From positions 1-45,700 of the forward strand of contig CAMLID010000023.1 in the NCBI GenBank assembly GCA_946480055.1: DNA of 45,700 nt, written 5' to 3'. Below are positions 25,901-33,800 of this stretch, piece by piece. Numbering within the stretch: position 1 is the stretch's first letter; every line of letters begins with the position of its first letter. This DNA comes from an uncultured Lysobacter sp. Its GTDB lineage: Bacteria; Pseudomonadota; Gammaproteobacteria; Xanthomonadales; Xanthomonadaceae. Made by a program: the position numbers and the translations under genes. Under the pieces are notes generated by a model, which was not told the origin of the DNA, did not search any database, and saw only the letters and a program-made list of their open reading frames with translations.

Positions 25901-26182
25901 ATGGAAGGCCACAAGGCCGAGATCGCCCTGGACATCCTCAACGTCGGCAACCTGCTGAACAAGAAGTGGGGCAGCGTGGAAGAGCAGGCGTTCCCGGGCT
26001 ACCGCGGCATCGTCGAGTACGGCGGCATCTGCGGCGCCGGTGGCGCTCCGCTGACCGGTACCTGTGCCGGCAACCCCGGCAAGTACGTGTACCGCTATAA
26101 CGGTCCGGACGCCCTGAACATCTACGACGACAAGGGCATCTCGCGCTGGGCCGCCCAGATCAGCTTCCGCTACAAGTTCTGA
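22919..26182 (+). CDS. TonB-dependent receptor, Oar-like, with carboxypeptidase-regulatory domain
   Basis: A 1087-residue outer-membrane receptor. The ATG at 22919 gives the signal peptide MTHPNSVRLSKLTLGLLAVL, with cleavage predicted after VFAQ. A carboxypeptidase-regulatory-like beta-sandwich follows (about residues 30-105): SAGVAGRVVGADGQPVVGAE and ARGLRVGGPYVIT. The TonB plug (about 120-240) contains QDYVRLDPRVAQTDKSR and SGGTGGVINAVTKSGTNEFH. The remainder is the beta-barrel, ending RWAAQISFRYKF with the terminal Phe needed for outer-membrane insertion. It resembles Oar proteins of Xanthomonadales and myxobacteria. Substrate is unknown; peptides or glycans are guesses. Transcribed alone, with a strong terminator. 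Confidence 0.93.
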   Translation: MTHPNSVRLSKLTLGLLAVLATAPVFAQSTSAGVAGRVVGADGQPVVGAEVTITHSESGTVSRAVTDADGRYNARGLRVGGPYVITTTKEGAGTGSQDGVFLNLDKVNNVDVSLNNSVTTLESVQAVSYGGSEVFSATKMGAGSNVTRQQLESFPSINRNLQDYVRLDPRVAQTDKSRNEISVGGQNPRYNVVRVDGISTADSFGLESNSLPTPRQPFSMDTIDEVAVDVANYDVTISGGTGGVINAVTKSGTNEFHGSLYGIYRDGDWSGKNRNNIRPQLFDNETTYGATFGGPLIKDKLFFFANYENYKGKGLFTGNSGFGPVGSGESNIVNITQQQIDEVIRLAGLKGFNPGTLAKPALNSEAEEYGIKIDWNITDNHRASFRYSKSEQNTANLQGFGNTTLALNTYHYVRDFELESYTAQLFSDWTDNFSTEAKISYRDYSAVRNPLADLPAIAIRIGSATLNLGTEENTHANVLETTTKNAFFAGNLFLGDHTLKFGLDYEENEVYNLFGRRINGVYTFDCINTVANPNTGAGCAKSFESGISSRYQLFYPRGGDINNMAAEFKLKNLGLFVQDSWAVNNNLTLTFGVRYDEPMVDQKPTFNAAASTAFGYRNDATIDGNGLFSPRFGFNYTFDSERPTQLRGGIGLFQGSAATVWLANPYANNGVSYTDYFFSNGITRFDPDPADQLGQFTPGTGGTQSVDFIDPDLGQPSVWKANLAFDTELPWWGVVGAAEVVLTSVKEGIYYQQLNLGAPTFIGQDGRAIYWNNTGANNGLRPNSWNQLGTGTGTDARFNRNRGYNDAIIARSTSKGESQQLTLSLNKPFNESDWSWLLAYTYTHANEVSPLTSSTSGSQLGNVAVFQANEEVSSTSSYEIKNRFTAAVSWKHAFFGDYNTSVSMFYEGRSGRPYSYTFDNDANGDGRANDLLYIPKDLTDVVFGSAAEAAGFWAFVNSNDYLSQHKGQVAERNAAHGRWVNQFDMRISQEIPGFMEGHKAEIALDILNVGNLLNKKWGSVEEQAFPGYRGIVEYGGICGAGGAPLTGTCAGNPGKYVYRYNGPDALNIYDDKGISRWAAQISFRYKF

Positions 26183-26208
26183 TCGGAAGCCAGTCTTGCG
26201 ACACCAGG

Positions 26209-26240
26209 AAACGGCCGGGGAAACCCGGCCGTTTTCTTTT
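26209..26240 (+). terminator. Intrinsic terminator after the TonB receptor gene
   Basis: An 11-base perfect stem (26209-26219 with 26224-26234), GAAA loop and T-rich tail TTTTCTTTT end 27 bases past the stop. It has the same hairpin sequence as the sodB terminator at 20101-20126. Confidence 0.95.
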
Positions 26241-26305
26241 ATGGGGACCCCTGCGCTAGAGTCGCTGTCCAACTATCGACGATGAACACCCAAGAGAAGG
26301 CAAGC

Positions 26306-27685
26306 ATGACCGCAACCATCACCACCGCCCTGCCGACGGTGAACGCACGTATCTACCCCAAGGGCGGGCTGGACGTCCTGTCCCGGGACGAGGTCGCGCG
26401 CCTGCGCGACGCCTCCACCGGCATGCACGATCTGCTGCGCCGCTGCGCCCTGGCCGTGCTGACCAGCGGCAGCGCCTCCGACGACCCGCGCGCGGCGCGC
26501 GAGCTGTACCCGGATTTCGACATCCAGGTCCATCAGCAGGACCGCGGCGTCCGCATCGACCTGGCTCATGCCCCGGCGATGGCCTTCGTCGACGGCGAGA
26601 TCATCCGCGGTGTCGCCGAGCTGCTGTTCGCCGTGGTCCGCGACTTGGCCTACACCGCGATCGAGCTGTCCTCCGACGGCGGCCGCGACCTCAAGAGCAG
26701 CGACGGCATCACCGATGCGGTGTTCGGGCTGCTGCGCAACGCGCGCATCCTGCACCCGGCCGATCCCAATCTGGTGGTCTGCTGGGGCGGCCATTCGATC
26801 TCGCGCGACGAGTACATCTACACCAAGCAGGTCGGCTACGAGTTGGGCCTGCGCGGCCTGGACATCTGCACCGGCTGCGGTCCGGGTGCGATGAAGGGGC
26901 CGATGAAGGGCGCGACCATCGCCCACGCCAAGCAGCGCAAGCGCCGCATGCGCTACATCGGCATCACCGAGCCGGGCATCATCGCCGCCGAGTCGCCGAA
27001 TCCGATCGTGAATCACCTGGTGATCATGCCGGACATCGAAAAGCGCCTCGAAGCTTTCGTGCGCCTCGGCCACGGCATCATCGTGTTCCCCGGCGGCGTC
27101 GGCACCGCGGAGGAGATCCTGTACCTGCTCGGCATCCTGCTGCGCGAAGAGAACGCGCACCTGCCGTTCCCGCTGATCCTGACCGGACCGGTGGCTTCGG
27201 CGCCGTACTTCGAGCAGATCGACCGTTTCCTGCGCCTGACCCTGGGCGAAGCGGCGACCTCGCGCTACGAGATCATCGTCGGCGATCCGGAAGCGGTGGC
27301 CAAGCGCATGTCCGCGGGCATCCGCAAGGTGCGCGAGCACCGCATCGCGCAGAAGGATTCGTTCTACTTCAACTGGTCGATCGACATCCCGGTCGAGTTC
27401 CAGCAGCCGTTCGTGCCCAGCCACGAGGCGATGGCAGGGCTGGACCTGCACCACGGCCGCAAGCCGCACGAGCTGGCCGCGGACCTGCGGCGCGCGTTCT
27501 CCGGCATCGTCGCCGGCAACGTCAAGGAAGACGGCATGCGCCGCATCGAGGAGTTCGGCCCGTTCGAGATCCACGGCGACGCCGACATGATGCAGTCGCT
27601 GGACGCGCTGCTGCGCGCGTTCGTGGAGCAGCGCCGGATGAAGATCGCGGGCGAGTACCGGCCCTGCTATCGGGTCGTGACCTGA
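26306..27685 (+). CDS. ppnN: Pyrimidine/purine nucleotide 5'-monophosphate nucleosidase (LOG family)
   Basis: A 459-residue PpnN/YgdH homologue, which splits nucleoside monophosphates into base and ribose 5-phosphate and in E. coli is stimulated by (p)ppGpp. I chose the ATG at 26306, which has AGAAGG five bases upstream; the ATG at 26282 adds eight residues. The N-terminal DUF4478-like region (about 1-120) precedes the LOG domain. Its marks are VVCWGGHSISRDEYIYTKQV, CTGCGPGAMKGPMKGA, and the catalytic/phosphate-binding PGGVGTAEEILYLLGIL. The C-terminal DUF3412-like part ends with AFSGIVAGNVKEDGMRRIEE and a conserved EYRPCYRVVT. It is probably monocistronic. Confidence 0.94.
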   Translation: MTATITTALPTVNARIYPKGGLDVLSRDEVARLRDASTGMHDLLRRCALAVLTSGSASDDPRAARELYPDFDIQVHQQDRGVRIDLAHAPAMAFVDGEIIRGVAELLFAVVRDLAYTAIELSSDGGRDLKSSDGITDAVFGLLRNARILHPADPNLVVCWGGHSISRDEYIYTKQVGYELGLRGLDICTGCGPGAMKGPMKGATIAHAKQRKRRMRYIGITEPGIIAAESPNPIVNHLVIMPDIEKRLEAFVRLGHGIIVFPGGVGTAEEILYLLGILLREENAHLPFPLILTGPVASAPYFEQIDRFLRLTLGEAATSRYEIIVGDPEAVAKRMSAGIRKVREHRIAQKDSFYFNWSIDIPVEFQQPFVPSHEAMAGLDLHHGRKPHELAADLRRAFSGIVAGNVKEDGMRRIEEFGPFEIHGDADMMQSLDALLRAFVEQRRMKIAGEYRPCYRVVT

Positions 27686-27729
27686 GGGATCCTGCCCGGT
27701 CTGCTGTGCCCGGTCCGCTGCGACCGGGC

Positions 27730-27757
27730 GTAGGAGGGGCGTCGCGCGCGACGCCCC
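27730..27757. repeat. REP-like perfect palindrome downstream of ppnN
   Basis: GTAGGA is followed by GGGGCGTCGCG (27736-27746) and its exact reverse complement CGCGACGCCCC (27747-27757). The GTAGGA lead-in relates it to the elements at 14891 and 16362, but the palindrome is different. It lies 51 bases after the ppnN stop and may also act as its terminator, although no T tract follows. The rest of the 348-base gap to 28034 shows no gene; only the promoter elements listed separately. Confidence 0.75.
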
Positions 27758-27990
27758 GCGACTCTCGGTCCGGACATCGCGATGGGTAGGTGTCCGCGCG
27801 TAGCGCCGCTCACCGCAGGGGCCGCCGATGCCGCCGAAAGGTCGAACAGCATGCGGGTTTCCCGAGTCCGGTAGCGACCGCACCGGTTCATGTCGCAGTT
27901 TCTTGCCGTTGCCCGTCACAAAATGACACCGTCGGGGCACGCCTGTACCGACCGCTCGACCGCCCGTCCGGTCAAGACTTGCTACTTGAC

Positions 27991-28005
27991 GGCACTCCAC
28001 TAGCA
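27991..28005 (+). promoter_or_regulatory. Candidate sigma-54 promoter of the minor pilin operon
   Basis: GGCAC-TCCAC-TAGCA at 27991-28005 matches the sigma-54 -24/-12 consensus (TGGCAC-N5-TTGCA). It has the invariant GG and GC exactly ten bases apart and one mismatch in the -12 box. Transcription would start near 28016, 18 bases before fimT, with ribosome binding site GGGGAGAGAG between them. Type IV pilin genes are often RpoN-dependent, which supports the call. No enhancer site was identified. Confidence 0.5.
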
Positions 28006-28033
28006 TCGCTTTTGTGAATGCTGGGGAGAGAGC

Positions 28034-28570
28034 ATGTCCAGATTGAGTGCCAATCAGGGCTTTACCCTGATGGAATTGATGATCGCGATCGCCGTCTTGG
28101 GCGTGCTGCTGGCCTTGGGCTGGCCGTCGTTCACCGACGCCTTGAGCAACAACCGCCTGGCCGCCGCGTCCAATTCGATGATCGCCGGCGTCAACCTGGC
28201 CCGCAGCGAGGCCATGCGCAGCAATCGCGCCGGTGGCGTCTGCCCCAGCGCCGATGGCGCCACCTGCGGCAACGACTGGAGCGCCGGCTGGCTGGTCTGG
28301 AACGACGCCAACACCGACGGCGCCAAGGCCGCCGACGAGCCGGCGATCCGCTACTTCCAGGGCAACGCAGCGCAGGTGGCCCTGGCTTCGGCCGGTGCCG
28401 CGGTGCCGAGCATCGTGTTCGACCGTCGCGGCCGCATGACCGCCCCGGCCGCCAATGCGGTGTTCACCGCGCACGCCGTGGACTGCACGGCCGGCGCCAT
28501 CAACAAGCAACGTCGCCTGACCGTTACCCGCGCCGGTCAGGTGCGCATTCAGAAGGAAAGCTGCTCATGA
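28034..28570 (+). CDS. fimT: Minor pseudopilin, GspH/FimT type
   Basis: A 178-residue type IV pilus minor pilin, first gene of the cluster. The prepilin leader is MSRLSANQG, cleaved by PilD before FTLMELMIAIAVLGVLLALG, with Glu at mature position 5. The GspH/FimT domain follows, with ALSNNRLAAASNSMIAGVNL and RSEAMRSNRAGGVCP, a cysteine pair (CPSADGATC) and a final RIQKESCS. It probably helps prime pilus assembly together with PilVWXE and PilY1, and FimT proteins have been linked to DNA uptake in Xanthomonadaceae relatives. The stop overlaps pilV by four bases. Confidence 0.9.
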   Translation: MSRLSANQGFTLMELMIAIAVLGVLLALGWPSFTDALSNNRLAAASNSMIAGVNLARSEAMRSNRAGGVCPSADGATCGNDWSAGWLVWNDANTDGAKAADEPAIRYFQGNAAQVALASAGAAVPSIVFDRRGRMTAPAANAVFTAHAVDCTAGAINKQRRLTVTRAGQVRIQKESCS

Positions 28571-29052
28571 GCCGGTCCTCCTTGCGCGCCCGGGCGCCGT
28601 CACGGCGCTCGATCGGCGGCTTCTCTCTGATCGAAGTGCTGATCGCGCTGTTGGTATTGGCCTTCGGCCTGCTCGGCCTGGCGTTCCTGCAGACCCTCAA
28701 CATCCGCTACACCCAGAGCGCGAACCACCGCACCACCGCGGTGAACCTGTCGCATCAGGTCGTGGACATGATGCGGACCAACCGCGTGGTCTCGCGCCAG
28801 TACGCAGCCCTGACCTTCAACAGCTTCCCTACCGCGCCCGCCGTCGGCGGTTGCGGCCGCGGCGCGGCGACCGACTTCAACGCCAACATGAACGTGTGGC
28901 GCTGCGAAGTCAGTTCCAGCCTGCCGGGCGGGCAGGGCCAGGTGGTGTTCAACGGCAATGTCGTGACCGTGACTCTGCGCTGGGCCGACGACCTCAACCA
29001 GGCCGCCTTGGGCCAGGCCCAATCGACCTACGTGGTGACCACACGGCTATGA
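28567..29052 (+). CDS. pilV: Type IV pilus minor pilin PilV
   Basis: A 161-residue minor pilin. The start at 28567 overlaps the fimT stop (ATGA). A longer than usual basic leader (about 17 residues, MSRSSLRARAPSRRSIGG) is cleaved before FSLIEVLIALLVLAFGLLG. The mature N-terminus has the conserved Glu5 and the AFGLLGLAFLQ segment typical of PilV. The globular part is short and has two cysteines (GGCGRG and WRCEVS) that could pair. Its stop overlaps the pilW start by four bases, and it forms the priming complex with PilW, PilX and PilE. Confidence 0.9.
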   Translation: MSRSSLRARAPSRRSIGGFSLIEVLIALLVLAFGLLGLAFLQTLNIRYTQSANHRTTAVNLSHQVVDMMRTNRVVSRQYAALTFNSFPTAPAVGGCGRGAATDFNANMNVWRCEVSSSLPGGQGQVVFNGNVVTVTLRWADDLNQAALGQAQSTYVVTTRL

Positions 29053-30308
29053 CTCGTCATTCGCATATTCGTTACCGCTCGCAGCAGGGTCTGTCGCTGA
29101 TCGAGCTGATGGTCGCGCTGGCGATCGGCATGGTGCTGATGCTGGGCCTGGTACAGGTGATGTCGGCCTCGCGCTCGGCCTACCGTCTGGCCGAGGGCAT
29201 CGGCCGCGCCCAGGAGAACGCGCGTTTCGCGATGGACTCGCTGGAACGCGATCTGCGCATGGCCGGGCACCTGGGCTGCGTCAACGATTCCGCCCTGCTG
29301 CAGGCGGCGGTTCCGGCCGAAGAGGGTCTGAACCTGCTGTTCCTGAACCCGGCCGACCGCGTCGCCAGCAACTTCGCCAACGCGCCCTACCTGTTGCGTT
29401 TCGACGTGGGCATGCAGGGCTTCGAGGCCGTCAATACCGCGCCCGGCGACACCATCAACGTCGCCAGCGGCGCGCCCGTGCTGGGCAACGTCAATCAGTG
29501 GAACCCGGCGCTGCCCGCCGACATCGGCGCTTTGCAGCCGGTGGCCGGCAGCGACATCGTGGTGCTGCGTTACTTCTGGCCGATCGGTACCGGCATGACC
29601 GCGTTCACCGCCGGCGACCCGACCAGCACCGTGACTCCGATTACCACGGAAGTCACCACCGGCGGCTCCGGCTTGTTCGGTATCAGCGACTGCAGGCGCG
29701 CCAGCGTGTTCGCCGGCGGCGTCAACGCCGGCACCGGCGCGATCACCGTCTCCTCAGCCGCCGATCCTCTGAACCTTTCCAATTTCATGGGCGACCGCGA
29801 CTCCTACGACGCGAGCAAGGCCACGCTCTACCGCGCCGAAATCGTCGTGTACTACGTCGGCGTCGGCGCGGGTACCGGCGCCGTCGGCACCGCGGCGCCG
29901 TCCTTGTACCGGGCGCGCTATACGCGCAATGCCGCCGGCGGTTTGCAGGCCGAGCGCGAAGAGCTGGTCGAAGGCGTCGAGTCCTTGCAGTTGCTCTACG
30001 GCCAGGATCGGGTCACGGCTGCGGCCACGCCTCCTAGCGGCTACATCACCACCAGTTGGACCGCCGATCAGGTCGGCGGCGGCGTGGTCAACCCGAACGG
30101 CAACAACGCCAGCCTCTGGCGTCGCGTCGGCTCGGTCCAGGTCGGCCTGGTGATGCGCAGCTCCGAAGGCGCCGTGTCGGCGCAGATGGATCCGGCCGTG
30201 CAGCGGATGTCGGTGCTGGGCACCTTGGTGACCCCGCAGAACGACGGCTTCTACCGCGCCGTCTATGAAACCAACGTTGCCCAGCGCAACCGCCTGTTCG
30301 AGAACTGA
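29049..30308 (+). CDS. pilW: Type IV pilus minor pilin PilW
   Basis: A 419-residue minor pilin. The leader MTRHSHIRYRSQQG is cleaved before LSLIELMVALAIGMVLMLGL, a Leu1 variant common in PilW, with Glu at position 5. ENARFAMDSLERDLRMAGHL is the family motif after the helix, and GCVNDS and CRRAS carry likely disulfide cysteines. The large C-terminal domain reads RARYTRNAAGGLQAEREELV and ends with VYETNVAQRNRLFEN, similar to PilW ends. It overlaps pilV by four bases and lies 12 bases before pilX. Confidence 0.9.
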   Translation: MTRHSHIRYRSQQGLSLIELMVALAIGMVLMLGLVQVMSASRSAYRLAEGIGRAQENARFAMDSLERDLRMAGHLGCVNDSALLQAAVPAEEGLNLLFLNPADRVASNFANAPYLLRFDVGMQGFEAVNTAPGDTINVASGAPVLGNVNQWNPALPADIGALQPVAGSDIVVLRYFWPIGTGMTAFTAGDPTSTVTPITTEVTTGGSGLFGISDCRRASVFAGGVNAGTGAITVSSAADPLNLSNFMGDRDSYDASKATLYRAEIVVYYVGVGAGTGAVGTAAPSLYRARYTRNAAGGLQAEREELVEGVESLQLLYGQDRVTAAATPPSGYITTSWTADQVGGGVVNPNGNNASLWRRVGSVQVGLVMRSSEGAVSAQMDPAVQRMSVLGTLVTPQNDGFYRAVYETNVAQRNRLFEN

Positions 30309-30320
30309 GGAGACAGGCCC

Positions 30321-30794
30321 ATGAGTCGTTCCGGATTCAACGGTCCGCGCAAGCAACAAGGTGCCGCGCTCTACGTGGCCCTGATCTTCCTGATCATCCT
30401 CGCCTTGCTCGGCATCACGGGCATGCAGGTGGCGACGATGCAGGAGCGCATGTCGGCCAACTATCTGGCCACCAACCAGGCGTTCCAGCGTGCCGAGGAT
30501 CTCGCACGCGAGGCCGAGGGTCAGGTCGGCGCTTCGACCCGCATGGAAGAATGCGGCGTGTTCGATCCGGCCGCATTCGGTACGGCGGCGTCGATCGCGC
30601 CGGCCGGCAGTCCGGAGCCGCCCGCGCGCGTACGCAACATCGATCAGTGCATCGGCGGTGGGCAACTGAACATCGGCGAATTCCCGGCCAGCGAGAAGGT
30701 GTTCGTGCGTTACCGCATCACCGCCTACCGCGCCGATCGAGCTGCCGAACCGTCGTCCGACGCCGTCGTCGACACCATTTTCATCGGCCGTTGA
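30321..30794 (+). CDS. pilX: Type IV pilus assembly protein PilX
   Basis: A 157-residue minor pilin of the PilX family. The N-terminal KQQGAALYVALIFLIILALL has a Gly before the hydrophobic helix but Val instead of Glu at mature position 5, which is usual for PilX. The family signature TMQERMSANYLATNQAFQRAE follows. Two cysteines, MEECGVF and DQCIGG, are likely paired. The C-terminal RYRITAYRADRAAEPSSDAV matches the end of PilX domains. It sits between pilW and pilY1 with short gaps (12 and 11 bases), so the same transcript covers them. Confidence 0.88.
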   Translation: MSRSGFNGPRKQQGAALYVALIFLIILALLGITGMQVATMQERMSANYLATNQAFQRAEDLAREAEGQVGASTRMEECGVFDPAAFGTAASIAPAGSPEPPARVRNIDQCIGGGQLNIGEFPASEKVFVRYRITAYRADRAAEPSSDAVVDTIFIGR

Positions 30795-30805
30795 GGGCCC
30801 TGGCC

Positions 30806-33800
30806 ATGAACGCGAATCGCATTCTCATCATCGCCGCCGCGACCAGCCTGGCTGTGCTCGGCATCCGCGCACCGCAACTGGGCGCGAACACGACCACCCA
30901 GGGCGCCGGCACGCTCGCGCAGGCGCCGTTGAACCTCGGCGGCGACGGCGTGCCGCCGGCCTTCATGATGGCGGTCGACGACTCCGGCTCGATGACCTTC
31001 CAGACCATGTTCCCCGGCCAGGACGGCGAGGTCTGCTTCGGCCGCGACGACAACACCCAGCCTTACGGCCTGTTCTTCACCACCGGCGCCAACGCGGGCA
31101 AGCCGCGCACCAACGGTGGCTGCGACCACTTCTATCTGCTGCCCGGTCCGCGCATCGGGGCAGGCTTCCTCGGTCTGCCGCCGCTGGATTCGCTGGGCGC
31201 GGCGCGCTCGTCGGACTTCAATCCTTCGTTCTTCAATCCCAACGTGAAGTACGAGGCTTGGCTGACCGCAGCGATGCCGCCGACCAAGGTGCCGTACGAC
31301 TACAGCGTCGCCAATCCCAACGGCAACGCTTCGACCACGGCCACCAAGGTCGATCCGCGCAATGCCGGCACTACGGTCAACCTGGCCGCGACCCGCTACA
31401 ACACCAGTACAGACATATTCACCCTACGCAACGGCATGTTCCTGCCGGCTGGGACCAAGTACCGGAATGTTAATGATAACAACGACTCCACGGTCGGCGC
31501 CGGCGGGCAGACCTGGAACGGCGGCACCGTCAACGTCTACATGCAGTACTACCCGGCGACCTTCTACCTGAAGACGACCACGCCGGCAGCGGAACAGCCG
31601 GTGGGCTACAAGACCGACGCGACCTCGCGTCCGGTGATTTCCAATGCTTGCGGCACCGGCTGCAACCTGTGGAAGTACACCATCGCCGCGGCCAACTTCG
31701 ACACCACGGCCAACTACAACGCCACGTTGCAGAATTTCGCCAACTGGTTCAGCTACTACGGTAACCGCAACCGCGCCATGGTCGCCGGCATGAGTCGTTC
31801 GCTGGCCGACATCAAGGACATGCGCGTCGGCTTCTTCCCGATCAACTCGCATAACAGCTACAACGACCCGATCAACACGGCCGCCGAACGCGTCTACATG
31901 CAGGACATGAGCGTGCAGGCCCGGCGCGACGACCTGTACACCAACGGCATCTTCAACCTCGGCGCCAGCGGCAGCACGCCCAATCGCCAGGCGGTCAGCG
32001 CGGCCAGCAGTCAGTTCCGGCGTACCGATGCGCTGGCCGACGGCAAGGGCGGCGCACCGGTCCAGCGCGTCTGCCAGAAGAATGCGGTGATGCTGTTTAC
32101 CGACGGTTACAGCAACCAAGGCAGCGTCACCACCGGCAACGTCGACGCCAATATGGGCGCGCCGTTCGCCGACGGCAATTCGGACACGATGGCCGACATC
32201 GTCAGCCAGTACTACCTGGGCACCGAGGCCGGCGGCGTCGTTCCGCTGCGTACCGACGGCAACTTCGCGCTCGGCACCGGCGCCGGCCGCGTGCCGGTTC
32301 CGGACGAGTGCAAAGGCGCGTCGCCGAGCAAGAAGCTCGATTGCGAGCGCCGCCTGCACGTCAACTTCTACGGCATCACGCTCGGTGCCCGCGGCAGCAT
32401 CTTCAACCCGGACGTGGTCCAGGATCCGTTCGTGACCAACCCGGCCTGGCCCGGCTGGCAGAACGACAATCCGACCACGGTCGACGACATCTGGCACGCC
32501 TCGGTCAACACCCGCGGCGAGTACATCAACGCCAAGACCCCGGCCGACATCACCGCCGCCATGCGCCGCGTGCTGGCCTCGGTCTCCGGCGGTGCCAGCC
32601 CGTCCGGCAGCGCCGGCCTCAGCGGTGCGCGCATCTCCACCAACTCGCTGTCGGTGGTGCCGTTCTACGAGGCCAGGAACAACAACACCGACTGGTACAG
32701 CCGCTTGACCGCATCGTCGGTCAGCGTCAGCACCACCGGTCAGATCACCTTCACCAGCAAGTGGGAAGCGAGCGCGCAGTTGCCGCGCACCGGCCGCAAC
32801 CTGCTGTTCGGCACCTCGTCCGGCGGTAGCGTCACGCCGGTGGTGAAGTCGTTCTCGTCCAGCAATCTCGGCGACGTGTTCACCACTTTGTGCGCCGACA
32901 GCCTCTCGAACTGCAGCAAGGCCGCGGTCACGACCTTGGGTGTGACCGAGTCCGAGGCCGTGGCCTATCTGGCCGGCCAGGACACCGGCGAGAAGAAGAA
33001 CGGCGGCAAGATGCGCGATCGCACCACCCGCCTGGGCGACATCGTCAACTCTTCGCCGGTGGTGTCCTCCGCGTTCGACAACTACGGTTACATGACCCTG
33101 CGTGGCGCCACCGCCACCGATTTCGATCCGTACAACTACGAAGCCTATCTGACGCTGAAGCAGAACCGTCTGCCGATGGTCTACGTCGGCGCCAACGACG
33201 GCATGCTGCACGCGTTCCGCGGCGACAACGGCGGCGAGTCCTTCGGCTACATCCCGACCACCGCGGTCGGCCACATGGGCAACCTGCTGTTCCCGTACGA
33301 TCCCGATCGCAAGAGCGACCAGATCTTCCAGCACCGTTACTTCGTCGACGGCCCGATCACGGTCTCCGACGCCTACAACGGCAGCGGCTGGAACACCGTG
33401 CTGGTCGGCACCTCCGGCGCGGGCGGCCGCAGCGTGTTCGGCCTGAACGTGACCGATCCGACCCTGTTCAGCGCCGGCAACGTGCTGTGGGAAGTCAACG
33501 ACAAGGTCACCGGCACCACCGGTCAGCGCATCGGCCACGTGTTGGGCAAGCCGCTGGTCGTGCCGGTGCGCACCTCCGGCGGTACCCGCTGGAAGGCGAT
33601 CTTCGGTAACGGCTACGGCAGCATCAGCGGCAAGGCTTCGCTGTTCGTGGTCGACGTGATCGACGGCACGGTGGTCACCATCGAAGTCGCCGAGACCCCC
33701 GGTACCGGCGTGCCGACCGAGCCCAACGGCATGGGCAACGTCATGGCGCTGGACCGTTATGTGTTCGATTCCGCTGGCGGCGGTACCTTTACCGCGGGCA

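Noticed and set aside
22778..26272. A 1164-codon open frame on the minus strand opposite the TonB receptor
   Set aside because: The plus-strand receptor has a signal peptide, known domains and a terminal Phe; the minus frame is an uninterrupted antisense shadow caused by GC-rich codon bias and has no recognisable domain.
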